Source: Pseudidiomarina indica | GTDB lineage: Bacteria > Pseudomonadota > Gammaproteobacteria > Enterobacterales > Alteromonadaceae | Direction: 5' to 3' | Assembly (NCBI RefSeq): GCF_900104245.1 | Contig: NZ_FMXN01000005.1 | Span: 114,626 to 154,634 of the forward strand | Length of the DNA stretch: 40,009 nucleotides | In this document: in pieces, positions 33,632 through 40,009 of the stretch | Position numbering within the stretch: the first letter of the stretch is position 1 | Layout of the letters: each line of letters opens with the position of its first letter | Notes under the pieces: model-generated | Databases searched by the model: none | What the model was told of the DNA's origin: nothing | What the model saw: the letters and a program-made list of their open reading frames with translations, nothing else | Position numbers and translations under genes: made by a program

Positions 33632-34471
33632 CTAGGCATGATCTAACCCTCGGTCTCTGGCGTCGCGACTGCGAAATTTCGCGAGGGTTTCCGAGAAGGT
33701 GATTGCGCTTCGCAGATCTCCAGGCGCGTGGGTGCGGACGTAGTCAGCGCCATTGCCGATCGCGTGAAGTTCCGCCGCAAGGCTCGCTGGACCCAGATCC
33801 TTTACAGGAAGGCCAACGGTGGCGCCCAAGAAGGATTTCCGCGACACCGAGACCAATAGCGGAAGCCCCAACGCCGACTTCAGCTTTTGAAGGTTCGACA
33901 GCACGTGCAGCGATGTTTCCGGTGCGGGGCTCAAGAAAAATCCCATCCCCGGATCGAGGATGAGCCGGTCGGCAGCGACCCCGCTCCGTCGCAAGGCGGA
34001 AACCCGCGCCTCGAAGAACCGCACAATCTCGTCGAGCGCGTCTTCGGGTCGAAGGTGACCGGTGCGGGTGGCGATGCCATCCCGCTGCGCTGAGTGCATA
34101 ACCACCAGCCTGCAGTCCGCCTCAGCAATATCGGGATAGAGCGCAGGGTCAGGAAATCCTTGGATATCGTTCAGGTAGCCCACGCCGCGCTTGAGCGCAT
34201 AGCGCTGGGTTTCCGGTTGGAAGCTGTCGATTGAAACACGGTGCATCTGATCGGACAGGGCGTCTAAGAGCGGCGCAATACGTCTGATCTCATCGGCCGG
34301 CGATACAGGCCTCGCGTCCGGATGGCTGGCGGCCGGTCCGACATCCACGACGTCTGATCCGACTCGCAGCATTTCGATCGCCGCGGTGACAGCGCCGGCG
34401 GGGTCTAGCCGCCGGCTCTCATCGAAGAAGGAGTCCTCGGTGAGATTCAGAATGCCGAACACCGTCACCAT
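33632..34471 (-). CDS. sul1: Sulfonamide-resistant dihydropteroate synthase Sul1
   Basis: 279 residues starting [18 protein letters not shown]. It replaces the drug-sensitive chromosomal FolP in folate synthesis. DHPS motifs: [29 protein letters not shown] and [10 protein letters not shown]. The frame is open upstream but this ATG is the established start. It overlaps the end of qacEdelta1 by seven bases, as always in 3'-CS. Confidence 0.98.
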   Translation of the reverse strand: MVTVFGILNLTEDSFFDESRRLDPAGAVTAAIEMLRVGSDVVDVGPAASHPDARPVSPADEIRRIAPLLDALSDQMHRVSIDSFQPETQRYALKRGVGYLNDIQGFPDPALYPDIAEADCRLVVMHSAQRDGIATRTGHLRPEDALDEIVRFFEARVSALRRSGVAADRLILDPGMGFFLSPAPETSLHVLSNLQKLKSALGLPLLVSVSRKSFLGATVGLPVKDLGPASLAAELHAIGNGADYVRTHAPGDLRSAITFSETLAKFRSRDARDRGLDHA

Positions 34472-34812
34472 GGCGTCGGCCTCCGCAGCGACTTCCACGA
34501 TGGGGATCGGGCGAGCAAAAAGGCAGCAATTATGAGCCCCATACCTACAAAGCCCCACGCATCAAGCTTTTGCCCATGAAGCAACCAGGCAATGGCTGTA
34601 ATTATGACGACGCCGAGTCCCGACCAGACTGCATAAGCAACACCGACAGGGATGGATTTCAGAACCAGAGAAAGAAAATAAAATGCGATGCCATAACCGA
34701 TTATGACAACGGCGGAAGGGGCAAGCTTAGTAAAGCCCTCGCTAGATTTTAATGCGGATGTTGCGATTACTTCGCCAACTATTGCGATAACAAGAAAAAG
34801 CCAGCCTTTCAT
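34465..34812 (-). CDS. qacEdelta1: Truncated small multidrug efflux protein QacEdelta1
   Basis: 115-residue SMR-family protein with four hydrophobic helices; it exports quaternary ammonium compounds weakly. The last helix is followed by [13 protein letters not shown], the tail created when sul1 replaced the gene's end. The conserved Glu ([14 protein letters not shown], residue 14) is present. Promoted by the cassette promoter and a local one. Confidence 0.97.
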   Translation of the reverse strand: MKGWLFLVIAIVGEVIATSALKSSEGFTKLAPSAVVIIGYGIAFYFLSLVLKSIPVGVAYAVWSGLGVVIITAIAWLLHGQKLDAWGFVGMGLIIAAFLLARSPSWKSLRRPTPW

Positions 34813-34919
34813 GATATATCTCCCAATTTGTGTAGGGCTTATTATGCACGCTTAAAAATAATAAAAGCAGACTTGACCTGATAGTTTGGCTGTGAGCAAT
34901 TATGTGCTTAGTGCATCTA

Positions 34920-34988
34920 ACGTTTGACATGAGGGGCGGCCAAGGGCGCCAGCCCTTGGACGTCCCCCTCGATGGAAGGGTTAGGCAT
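34920..34988 (-). repeat. attC: attC of the aac(6')-Ib' cassette
   Basis: About 70 bp from GCCTAAC (34986-34980 on the minus strand) to GTTAGATGC at the 3'-CS border, with an internal imperfect inverted repeat (AAGGGCTGGCGCCCTT). The gene's stop codon TAA lies inside the GCCTAAC core. This is the only complete attC in the array. Confidence 0.88.
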
Positions 34989-35532
34989 CACTGCGTGTTC
35001 GCTCGAATGCCTGGCGTGTTTGAACCATGTACACGGCTGGACCATCTGGGGTGGTTACGGTACCTTGCCTCTCAAACCCCGCTTTCTCGTAGCATCGGAT
35101 CGCTCGCAAGTTGCTCGGCGACGGGTCCGTTTGGATCTTGGTGACCTCGGGATCATTGAACAGCAACTCAACCAGAGCTCGAACCAGCTTGGTTCCCAAG
35201 CCTTTGCCCAGTTGTGATGCATTCGCCAGTGACTGGTCTATTCCGCGTACTCCTGGATCGGTTTCTTCTTCCCACCATCCGTCCCCGCTTCCAAGAGCAA
35301 CGTACGACTGGGCATACCCAATCGGCTCTCCATTCAGCATTGCAATGTATGGAGTGACGGACTCTTGCGCTAAAACGCTTGGCAAGTACTGTTCCTGTAC
35401 GTCAGCAAGTGTCGGGCGTGCTTCTTCTCCGCCCCACCACTCGACGATATGAGATCGATTTAGCCACTCATAGAGCATCGCAAGGTCATGCTCAGTCATG
35501 AGGCGCAGTGTGACGGAATCCGTTGCTGCCAC
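34981..35532 (-). CDS. aacA4: Aminoglycoside 6'-N-acetyltransferase AAC(6')-Ib'
   Basis: 183-residue GNAT enzyme acetylating aminoglycosides. The sequence [11 protein letters not shown] has Ser where AAC(6')-Ib has the first Leu of DQLL; this is the Ib' change known to shift activity from amikacin to gentamicin. The Trp (GDGWWEEE) and Asp (TTPDGPA) sites are wild type, so it is not the fluoroquinolone-modifying -cr form. The N-terminus (GTG start, [11 protein letters not shown]) is encoded by the dfrA1 attC remnant, giving a chimeric start three bases after dfrA1. Confidence 0.95.
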   Translation of the reverse strand: MAATDSVTLRLMTEHDLAMLYEWLNRSHIVEWWGGEEARPTLADVQEQYLPSVLAQESVTPYIAMLNGEPIGYAQSYVALGSGDGWWEEETDPGVRGIDQSLANASQLGKGLGTKLVRALVELLFNDPEVTKIQTDPSPSNLRAIRCYEKAGFERQGTVTTPDGPAVYMVQTRQAFERTRSDA

Positions 35533-35540
35533 TTGTTAAC
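35516..35540 (-). other. Truncated dfrA1 attC fused to aac(6')-Ib'
   Basis: On the minus strand GTTAACAAGTGGCAGCAACG then GATTC are the first 25 bases of the dfrA1 attC. The usual next bases (GCAAACCTG...) are replaced by CGTCACACTGCG of aacA4. The short overlap GATTC may be where the two joined. The remnant cannot work as a recombination site, so both genes move as one cassette. Confidence 0.85.
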
Positions 35541-36009
35541 CCTTTTGCCAGATTTGGTAACTATAATTTATGTTAGAGGCGAAGTCTTGGGTAAAAACTG
35601 GCCTAAAATTGCTGGGGATTTCAGGAAAGTAAACATCACCTTCCGGCTCGATGTCTATTGTAGATATATGTAGTGTATCTGCTTGATCGATCAGGCTTTT
35701 GTATATCTCCCCACCACCTGAAACAATGACATGATCCGTTATTTTCTTTAGGTTGGTTAAAGCATCTTTAATTGATGGAAAGATCAATACGTTCTCATTG
35801 TCAGATGTAAAACTTGAACGTGTTACGACCGCATACTTTCGGTTGGGTAATGCTCCCATTGATTCAAAAGTCTTGCGTCCAACCAACAGCCATTGGTTAT
35901 AGGTAATAGCTTTAAACAGGAGCTGTTCACCTTTGGCACTCCATGGAATATCAGGGCCATTCCCGATAACTCCATTCTTCGATATAGCTACCATTAGTGA
36001 TAGTTTCAC
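35536..36009 (-). CDS. dfrA1: Trimethoprim-resistant dihydrofolate reductase DfrA1
   Basis: 157-residue DHFR, start [23 protein letters not shown]. It replaces the host enzyme when trimethoprim is present. NADPH-binding [12 protein letters not shown] and [11 protein letters not shown] are seen. Residue pair near 110 reads IDQADT; I recall IDQVDT in common DfrA1, a possible single change. The cassette starts at the attI1 core (36029), so it is first in the array and closest to Pc. Confidence 0.96.
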   Translation of the reverse strand: MKLSLMVAISKNGVIGNGPDIPWSAKGEQLLFKAITYNQWLLVGRKTFESMGALPNRKYAVVTRSSFTSDNENVLIFPSIKDALTNLKKITDHVIVSGGGEIYKSLIDQADTLHISTIDIEPEGDVYFPEIPSNFRPVFTQDFASNINYSYQIWQKG

Positions 36010-36029
36010 AATTCTTCCTCAGAGGTTAA

Positions 36030-36094
36030 CTTTGTTTTAGGGCGACTGCCCTGCTGCGTAACATCGTTGCTGCTCCATAACATCAAACATCGAC
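36030..36094 (-). other. attI1: attI1 recombination site
   Basis: The core G^TTAAC at 36030-36025 is the junction with the dfrA1 cassette; upstream bases match the 5'-CS attI1 (ACAAAGTTAAC on the minus strand, direct-repeat arms in the next 60 bp). Confidence 0.9.
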
Positions 36095-36137
36095 CCACGG
36101 CGTAACGCGCTTGCTGCTTGGATGCCCGAGGCATAGA

Positions 36138-36153
36138 CTGTACAAAAAAACAG
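36138..36153. promoter_or_regulatory. LexA box of intI1
   Basis: CTGTACAAAAAAACAG fits CTG-N10-CAG and ends 12 bases before the intI1 ATG. This site is established for class 1 integrons: SOS induction raises integrase expression. Confidence 0.9.
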
Positions 36154-36165
36154 TCATAACAAGCC

Positions 36166-37179
36166 ATGAAAACCGCCACTGCGCCGTTACCACCGCTGCG
36201 TTCGGTCAAGGTTCTGGACCAGTTGCGTGAGCGCATACGCTACTTGCATTACAGTTTACGAACCGAACAGGCTTATGTCAACTGGGTTCGTGCCTTCATC
36301 CGTTTCCACGGTGTGCGTCACCCGGCAACCTTGGGCAGCAGCGAAGTCGAGGCATTTCTGTCCTGGCTGGCGAACGAGCGCAAGGTTTCGGTCTCCACGC
36401 ATCGTCAGGCATTGGCGGCCTTGCTGTTCTTCTACGGCAAGGTGCTGTGCACGGATCTGCCCTGGCTTCAGGAGATCGGAAGACCTCGGCCGTCGCGGCG
36501 CTTGCCGGTGGTGCTGACCCCGGATGAAGTGGTTCGCATCCTCGGTTTTCTGGAAGGCGAGCATCGTTTGTTCGCCCAGCTTCTGTATGGAACGGGCATG
36601 CGGATCAGTGAGGGTTTGCAACTGCGGGTCAAGGATCTGGATTTCGATCACGGCACGATCATCGTGCGGGAGGGCAAGGGCTCCAAGGATCGGGCCTTGA
36701 TGTTACCCGAGAGCTTGGCACCCAGCCTGCGCGAGCAGCTGTCGCGTGCACGGGCATGGTGGCTGAAGGACCAGGCCGAGGGCCGCAGCGGCGTTGCGCT
36801 TCCCGACGCCCTTGAGCGGAAGTATCCGCGCGCCGGGCATTCCTGGCCGTGGTTCTGGGTTTTTGCGCAGCACACGCATTCGACCGATCCACGGAGCGGT
36901 GTCGTGCGTCGCCATCACATGTATGACCAGACCTTTCAGCGCGCCTTCAAACGTGCCGTAGAACAAGCAGGCATCACGAAGCCCGCCACACCGCACACCC
37001 TCCGCCACTCGTTCGCGACGGCCTTGCTCCGCAGCGGTTACGACATTCGAACCGTGCAGGATCTGCTCGGCCATTCCGACGTCTCTACGACGATGATTTA
37101 CACGCATGTGCTGAAAGTTGGCGGTGCCGGAGTGCGCTCACCGCTTGATGCGCTGCCGCCCCTCACTAGTGAGAGGTAG
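36166..37179 (+). CDS. intI1: Class 1 integron integrase IntI1
   Basis: 337-residue tyrosine recombinase, full length. It inserts and excises cassettes at attI1 and attC. Catalytic residues: Arg in [18 protein letters not shown], the late His in LLGHSDVST, and Tyr in MIYTHV; the integron-specific extra domain ([15 protein letters not shown]) is present. The cassette promoter Pc lies inside its first 120 bases on the opposite strand. Confidence 0.98.
   Translation: MKTATAPLPPLRSVKVLDQLRERIRYLHYSLRTEQAYVNWVRAFIRFHGVRHPATLGSSEVEAFLSWLANERKVSVSTHRQALAALLFFYGKVLCTDLPWLQEIGRPRPSRRLPVVLTPDEVVRILGFLEGEHRLFAQLLYGTGMRISEGLQLRVKDLDFDHGTIIVREGKGSKDRALMLPESLAPSLREQLSRARAWWLKDQAEGRSGVALPDALERKYPRAGHSWPWFWVFAQHTHSTDPRSGVVRRHHMYDQTFQRAFKRAVEQAGITKPATPHTLRHSFATALLRSGYDIRTVQDLLGHSDVSTTMIYTHVLKVGGAGVRSPLDALPPLTSER
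36253..36281 (-). promoter_or_regulatory. Pc: Cassette promoter Pc, strong (PcS) variant
   Basis: On the minus strand TTGACA (36281-36276), 17-base spacer, TAAACT (36258-36253): the PcS form. The second promoter P2 (TTGTTA, TACAGT near 36143-36168) has the 14-base spacer of the inactive version. Confidence 0.93.
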
Positions 37180-37381
37180 GGCAGCGCAAGTCAATCCTGG
37201 CGGATTCACTACCCCTGCGCGAAGGCCATCGGTGCCGCATCGAACGGCCGGTTGCGGAAAGTCCTCCCTGCGTCCGCTGATGGCCGGCAGCAGCCCGTCG
37301 TTGCCTGATGGATCCAACCCCTCCGCTGCTATAGTGCAGTCGGCTTCTGACGTTCAGTGCAGCCGTCTTCTGAAAACGACA
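37180..37381. other. 5'-CS outer end with IRi
   Basis: No gene. The last 25 bases, ending GTCTTCTGAAAACGACA, are the IRi transposition end, with a second copy of the CAGTCGGCTTCTGACG-type repeat just inside. Confidence 0.85.
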
Positions 37382-37460
37382 CATTTAGATCGATATGTGA
37401 TAAATTGGCCTGCCAGTTTAAGATGGGTGCATTTGAGTATGCCCAAAGGAGCCCGCAAGT

Positions 37461-38198
37461 ATGCGCAGGACGAAGCCAGTAGCCGCGCCGATGGTGGCGC
37501 GGGTCTATCTGCGCGTCAGCACCGACGCGCAGGACTTGGAACGCCAAGAGGCGATCACTACGGCCGCGAAGGCCGCCGGCTACTACGTCGCCGGCATCTA
37601 CCGTGAGAAGGCATCCGGCGCACGCGCCGACCGGCCTGAGCTGCTGCGCATGATCGGCGACCTACAGCCCGGCGAGGTGGTCATTGCCGAGAAGATCGAC
37701 CGCATCAGCCGCCTACCTTTGCCCGAGGCCGAGCGCCTGGTGGCCTCGATACAGGCCAAAGGCGCACGCCTGGCCGTCCCTGGCGTGGTCGATCTATCCG
37801 ACCTGGCGGCCGAGGCCCAGGGCGTCGCCAAGATCGTGCTGGAAGCCGTGCAGATCATGCTTTTTCGCCTGGCCTTGCAGATGGCCCGCGACGACTACGA
37901 GGACAGGCGCGAACGCCAGCGCCAAGGCATTGAGTTGGCCCGCCAGGCCGGGCGGTACAAGGGCCGCCGTGCTGATCCGAAGCGCCGCGCCCAAGTTGTC
38001 GCGCTGCGCAAGTCCGGCTACAGCATCAACAAGACCGCCGAGCTGGCCGGGTACAGTGCGGCCCAGGTGAAACGGATATGGGCCGAGGTCAGCCAGGCCG
38101 AAGCGAAGCAGCACGGCGCGTTCGTGGAGGACGCATTGACGGAAGCCGATGCCCTGGCCGCTGTCGGCCAGGATGAGCGCCAGGAGGAAAGGGCATGA
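37461..38198 (+). CDS. resG: Serine resolvase ResG
   Basis: 245-residue small serine recombinase. The catalytic Ser is in YLRVSTDAQDLERQ (about residue 19), EKIDRISRLPL carries active-site Arg residues, and the C-terminal helix-turn-helix is SINKTAELAGYSAAQVKRI. It presumably resolves multimers of the island's circular form. AGGAG lies upstream of ATG 37461. Its likely res site upstream is interrupted by the integron. From memory it is the gene called resG in GIsul2. Confidence 0.92.
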   Translation: MRRTKPVAAPMVARVYLRVSTDAQDLERQEAITTAAKAAGYYVAGIYREKASGARADRPELLRMIGDLQPGEVVIAEKIDRISRLPLPEAERLVASIQAKGARLAVPGVVDLSDLAAEAQGVAKIVLEAVQIMLFRLALQMARDDYEDRRERQRQGIELARQAGRYKGRRADPKRRAQVVALRKSGYSINKTAELAGYSAAQVKRIWAEVSQAEAKQHGAFVEDALTEADALAAVGQDERQEERA

Positions 38199-38419
38199 AG
38201 AAGCCGAACCAAGACGACGAGCCGTTTTTCATCACCGAGGAGATTGCGGCCGAAATGATCGCCGGCGGCTATGAGTTCGAGCTGCCGCCCATTCCTTGCA
38301 CCATCCGCCTACGCGACGTGCTGGAGCGCATGACCGATGCTGAGCTAGCATTGCAGCCGGGCGAGATCGCCGACCAGGAGCGTGAACGCTGCCGGCGCAA
38401 GCCGTGTTCAACCTCATGA
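38195..38419 (+). CDS. Small protein, 3' end probably replaced by ISCR2
   Basis: 74-residue product starting in the resG stop (ATGA), thus coupled. MKKPNQDDEPFFITEEIAAE is typical of small plasmid genes; no function recognised. Homology-like composition ends near RRKP, and the last codons probably belong to the ISCR2 end, so it looks truncated. Confidence 0.55.
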   Translation: MKKPNQDDEPFFITEEIAAEMIAGGYEFELPPIPCTIRLRDVLERMTDAELALQPGEIADQERERCRRKPCSTS

Positions 38420-38593
38420 TCTGGTCATGGTATTTTTCATGGCACTGAGCCTGATAGTTCTTGCAAATTGTTGTCACTAAAGGGTTTTGTGTGCTTGTTT
38501 ACAATCGAGTGGGAGTGACGGGCACTGGCTGGCAATGTCTAGCAACGGCAGGCATTTCGGCTGAGGGTAAAAGAACTTTCCGCTAAGCGATAG

Positions 38594-38611
38594 ACTGTAT
38601 GTAAACACAGT
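38594..38611. promoter_or_regulatory. LexA-box-like site before rcr2
   Basis: ACTGTATGTAAACACAGT contains CTG-N10-CAG (38595-38610); 16 of 20 positions agree with the E. coli LexA consensus when the outer bases are included. It lies 19 bases before the ATG, where a repressor would block transcription. Confidence 0.65.
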
Positions 38612-38629
38612 ATTGCAAGGACGCGGAAC

Positions 38630-40009
38630 ATGCCTCATGTGGCGGCCAGGACGGCCAGCCGGGATCGGGATACTGGTCGTTACCAGAGCCACCGACCCGA
38701 GCAAACCCTTCTCTATCAGATCGTTGACGAGTATTACCCGGCATTCGCTGCGCTTATGGCAGAGCAGGGAAAGGAATTGCCGGGCTATGTGCAACGGGAA
38801 TTTGAAGAATTTCTCCAATGCGGGCGGCTGGAGCATGGCTTTCTACGGGTTCGCTGCGAGTCTTGCCACGCCGAGCACCTGGTCGCTTTCAGCTGTAAGC
38901 GTCGCGGTTTCTGCCCGAGCTGTGGGGCGCGGCGGATGGCCGAAAGTGCCGCCTTGCTGGTTGATGAAGTACTGCCTGAACAACCCATGCGTCAGTGGGT
39001 GTTGAGCTTCCCGTTTCAGCTGCGTTTCCTGTTTGCCAGCCGGCCCGAGATCATGGGGTGGGTGCTGGGCATCGTTTACCGCGTCATTGCCACGCACCTG
39101 GTCAAGAAAGCGGGCCATACCCACCAAGTGGCCAAGACGGGCGCGGTCACCCTGATCCAGCGTTTTGGATCGGCGCTCAATCTGAATGTTCACTTCCACA
39201 TGCTGTTTCTCGACGGTGTGTATGTCGAGCAATCCCACGGCTCAGCGCGTTTCCGCTGGGTCAAGGCGCCGACCAGCCCAGAGCTCACCCAGCTGACGCA
39301 CACCATCGCCCACCGGGTGGGTCGCTATCTGGAACGGCAAGGCCTGCTGGAACGGGATGTCGAAAACAGCTATCTGGCCTCGGATGCGGTGGATGACGAC
39401 CCGATGACACCCCTGCTGGGGCACTCGATCACTTACCGTATCGCTGTCGGTTCACAGGCGGGGCGAAAGGTGTTCACTTTGCAAACTCTGCCGACCAGTG
39501 GTGATCCGTTCGGTGACGGGATTGGCAAGGTAGCCGGGTCCAGCCTGCACGCCGGCGTGGCGGCCAGGGCCGATGAACGCAAGAAGCTCGAACGGCTGTG
39601 CCGGTACATCAGCCGCCCGGCGGTATCCGAGAAGCGGCTGTCGTTAACACGAGGCGGCAACGTGCGCTACCAGCTCAAGACGCCGTACCGGGACGGCACC
39701 ACGCACGTCATTTTCGAACCATTGGATTTCATTGCAAGGCTGGCCGCCCTGGTACCGAAGCCCAGAGTCAACCTAACCCGCTTCCACGGGGTGTTCGCAC
39801 CCAACAGTCGGCACCGGGCGTTGGTCACGCCGGCAAAACGGGGCAGGGGCAACAAGGTCAGGGTGGCTGATGAACCGGCAACACCAGCACAACGGCGAGC
39901 GTCGATGACATGGGCGCAACGGCTCAAGCGTGTTTTCAATATCGACATCGAGACCTGCAGCGGCTGCGGCGGCGCCATGAAAGTCATCGCCTGCATTGAA
40001 GACCCTATA
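38630..40009 (+). CDS. rcr2: ISCR2 rolling-circle transposase Rcr2 (3' end cut by window)
   Basis: 460 codons are present without a stop; family members are about 500. Start ATG 38630 (MPHVAARTASRD) with AAGGA upstream. Zinc-finger-like CESCHAEHLVAFSC and CPSCGARRM (about residues 80-105), the HUH motif LNVHFHMLFLDG (about 190), and the single catalytic Tyr in ERLCRYISRP (about 325). It nicks oriIS, and one-ended transposition carries neighbouring DNA, which spreads sul2 and other resistance genes. Confidence 0.95.
   Translation, partial: MPHVAARTASRDRDTGRYQSHRPEQTLLYQIVDEYYPAFAALMAEQGKELPGYVQREFEEFLQCGRLEHGFLRVRCESCHAEHLVAFSCKRRGFCPSCGARRMAESAALLVDEVLPEQPMRQWVLSFPFQLRFLFASRPEIMGWVLGIVYRVIATHLVKKAGHTHQVAKTGAVTLIQRFGSALNLNVHFHMLFLDGVYVEQSHGSARFRWVKAPTSPELTQLTHTIAHRVGRYLERQGLLERDVENSYLASDAVDDDPMTPLLGHSITYRIAVGSQAGRKVFTLQTLPTSGDPFGDGIGKVAGSSLHAGVAARADERKKLERLCRYISRPAVSEKRLSLTRGGNVRYQLKTPYRDGTTHVIFEPLDFIARLAALVPKPRVNLTRFHGVFAPNSRHRALVTPAKRGRGNKVRVADEPATPAQRRASMTWAQRLKRVFNIDIETCSGCGGAMKVIACIEDPI

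Larger units (their letters stand above)
31527..37381 (-). mobile_element. Complete In4-type class 1 integron
   Basis: Length 5855 bp, bounded by IRt (TGTCATTTTCAGAAG, 31527) and IRi (ends TGAAAACGACA, 37381), with the 5-bp duplication CATTT at 31522-31526 and 37382-37386. Order in its own direction: IRi, intI1, attI1, fused dfrA1::aac(6')-Ib' cassette, 2239-bp 3'-CS (34920-32682), IRt fragment of 123 bp, IS6100, IRt fragment of 152 bp. These lengths equal those of In4. It has no tni genes, so it moved with transposition proteins supplied in trans. Confidence 0.95.
20479..40009 (+). mobile_element. GIsul2-like integrative mobilisable island (right end outside window)
   Basis: The left boundary is inferred at about 20479, where gpt homology stops. 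Contents in order: integrase, alpA, repA, repC, oriV/oriT region, fitA-like, trbJKL, small genes, ars operon, [In4-type integron], resG, ISCR2. The gene set matches my memory of GIsul2, first described in Enterobacter, Shigella and Acinetobacter at the end of guaA. Base composition is visibly more GC-rich than the chromosome. The second att site and the expected sul2 gene beyond ISCR2 are not in the window. Confidence 0.85.
38406..40009 (+). mobile_element. ISCR2 (ISVsa3), right end outside window
   Basis: IS91-like rolling-circle element. The start (terIS side) is placed at about 38406 from the break in the preceding gene and from the roughly 220 bp usually found before rcr2; it is approximate. 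oriIS and the expected neighbouring sul2 lie beyond the window. Confidence 0.75.

Noticed and set aside
34981..35532. aac(6')-Ib-cr (fluoroquinolone-acetylating) allele
   Set aside because: The diagnostic Trp-to-Arg and Asp-to-Tyr changes are absent.
36138..36170. Second cassette promoter P2
   Set aside because: Spacer between TTGTTA and TACAGT is 14 bases, the inactive form lacking the GGG insertion.

Overview
The window has two parts: about 20.5 kb of ordinary gammaproteobacterial chromosome (1-20478) and about 19.5 kb of an integrated, multidrug-resistance-carrying mobilisable island that runs off the right edge (from about 20479). The host looks like an Alteromonadales-type gammaproteobacterium. 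The reasons are the gene order trpL-E-G-D-C(F)-B-A and the neighbourhoods tesA/ybbAP, smpB/ratA/rnfH, smrB/prmB/aroC/epmC and yciI/yciB. I cannot name the genus from sequence alone.

Chromosomal part: tRNA-Glu(UUC); tesA divergent from the ybbA-ybbP ABC exporter; an alpha/beta hydrolase-yciI-yciB cluster on the minus strand; a yfcH-type epimerase converging on the trp operon. The trp operon (minus strand, 6648-13520) is complete. It has a Trp-rich leader peptide, a clear attenuator hairpin and a TTGACA-N17-TAGAGT promoter just behind smpB. Then follow ratA-rnfH-sixA, smrB, and a prmB-aroC-epmC-ATP-NAD-kinase-like run, a ferredoxin, and the first 35 codons of gpt.

Island part: gpt is cut at codon 35 by an island whose backbone I recognise, from memory, as the GIsul2 family (tyrosine integrase, alpA, repA, repC, trbJ/K/L, ars operon, resG, ISCR2). 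The replication genes are RSF1010/IncQ-like, with three 22-bp iterons at the end of repC. About 1 kb without genes follows. It holds inverted repeats, an 11-bp-phased CGATT array and an IncP (RP4/RK2)-like oriT, with no relaxase gene in the window. Next come a FitA-like ribbon-helix-helix gene, trbJ (VirB5), trbK (entry exclusion lipoprotein) and trbL (VirB6), two small unknown genes, a MazE-like fragment, and arsR-arsH-arsC-acr3 on the minus strand.

A complete In4-type class 1 integron (31527-37381, 5-bp duplication CATTT) lies between arsR and resG, probably in the res site of resG. It contains IS6100 between two IRt fragments (152 and 123 bp), a 2239-bp 3'-CS (orf5, sul1, qacEdelta1), an unusual fused dfrA1::aac(6')-Ib' cassette, attI1 and intI1 with the strong PcS promoter. 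ISCR2 follows resG. Its rcr2 transposase gene is cut by the window edge and has an excellent LexA-box-like sequence upstream.

Main hypothesis: the island is a mobilisation parasite of IncP-type conjugative plasmids, built like SGI1 is for IncC plasmids. It carries an oriT mimic, its own replicon, and only those mating-pore subunits (TrbJ, TrbL) and the exclusion factor (TrbK) that would alter the helper's transfer apparatus.
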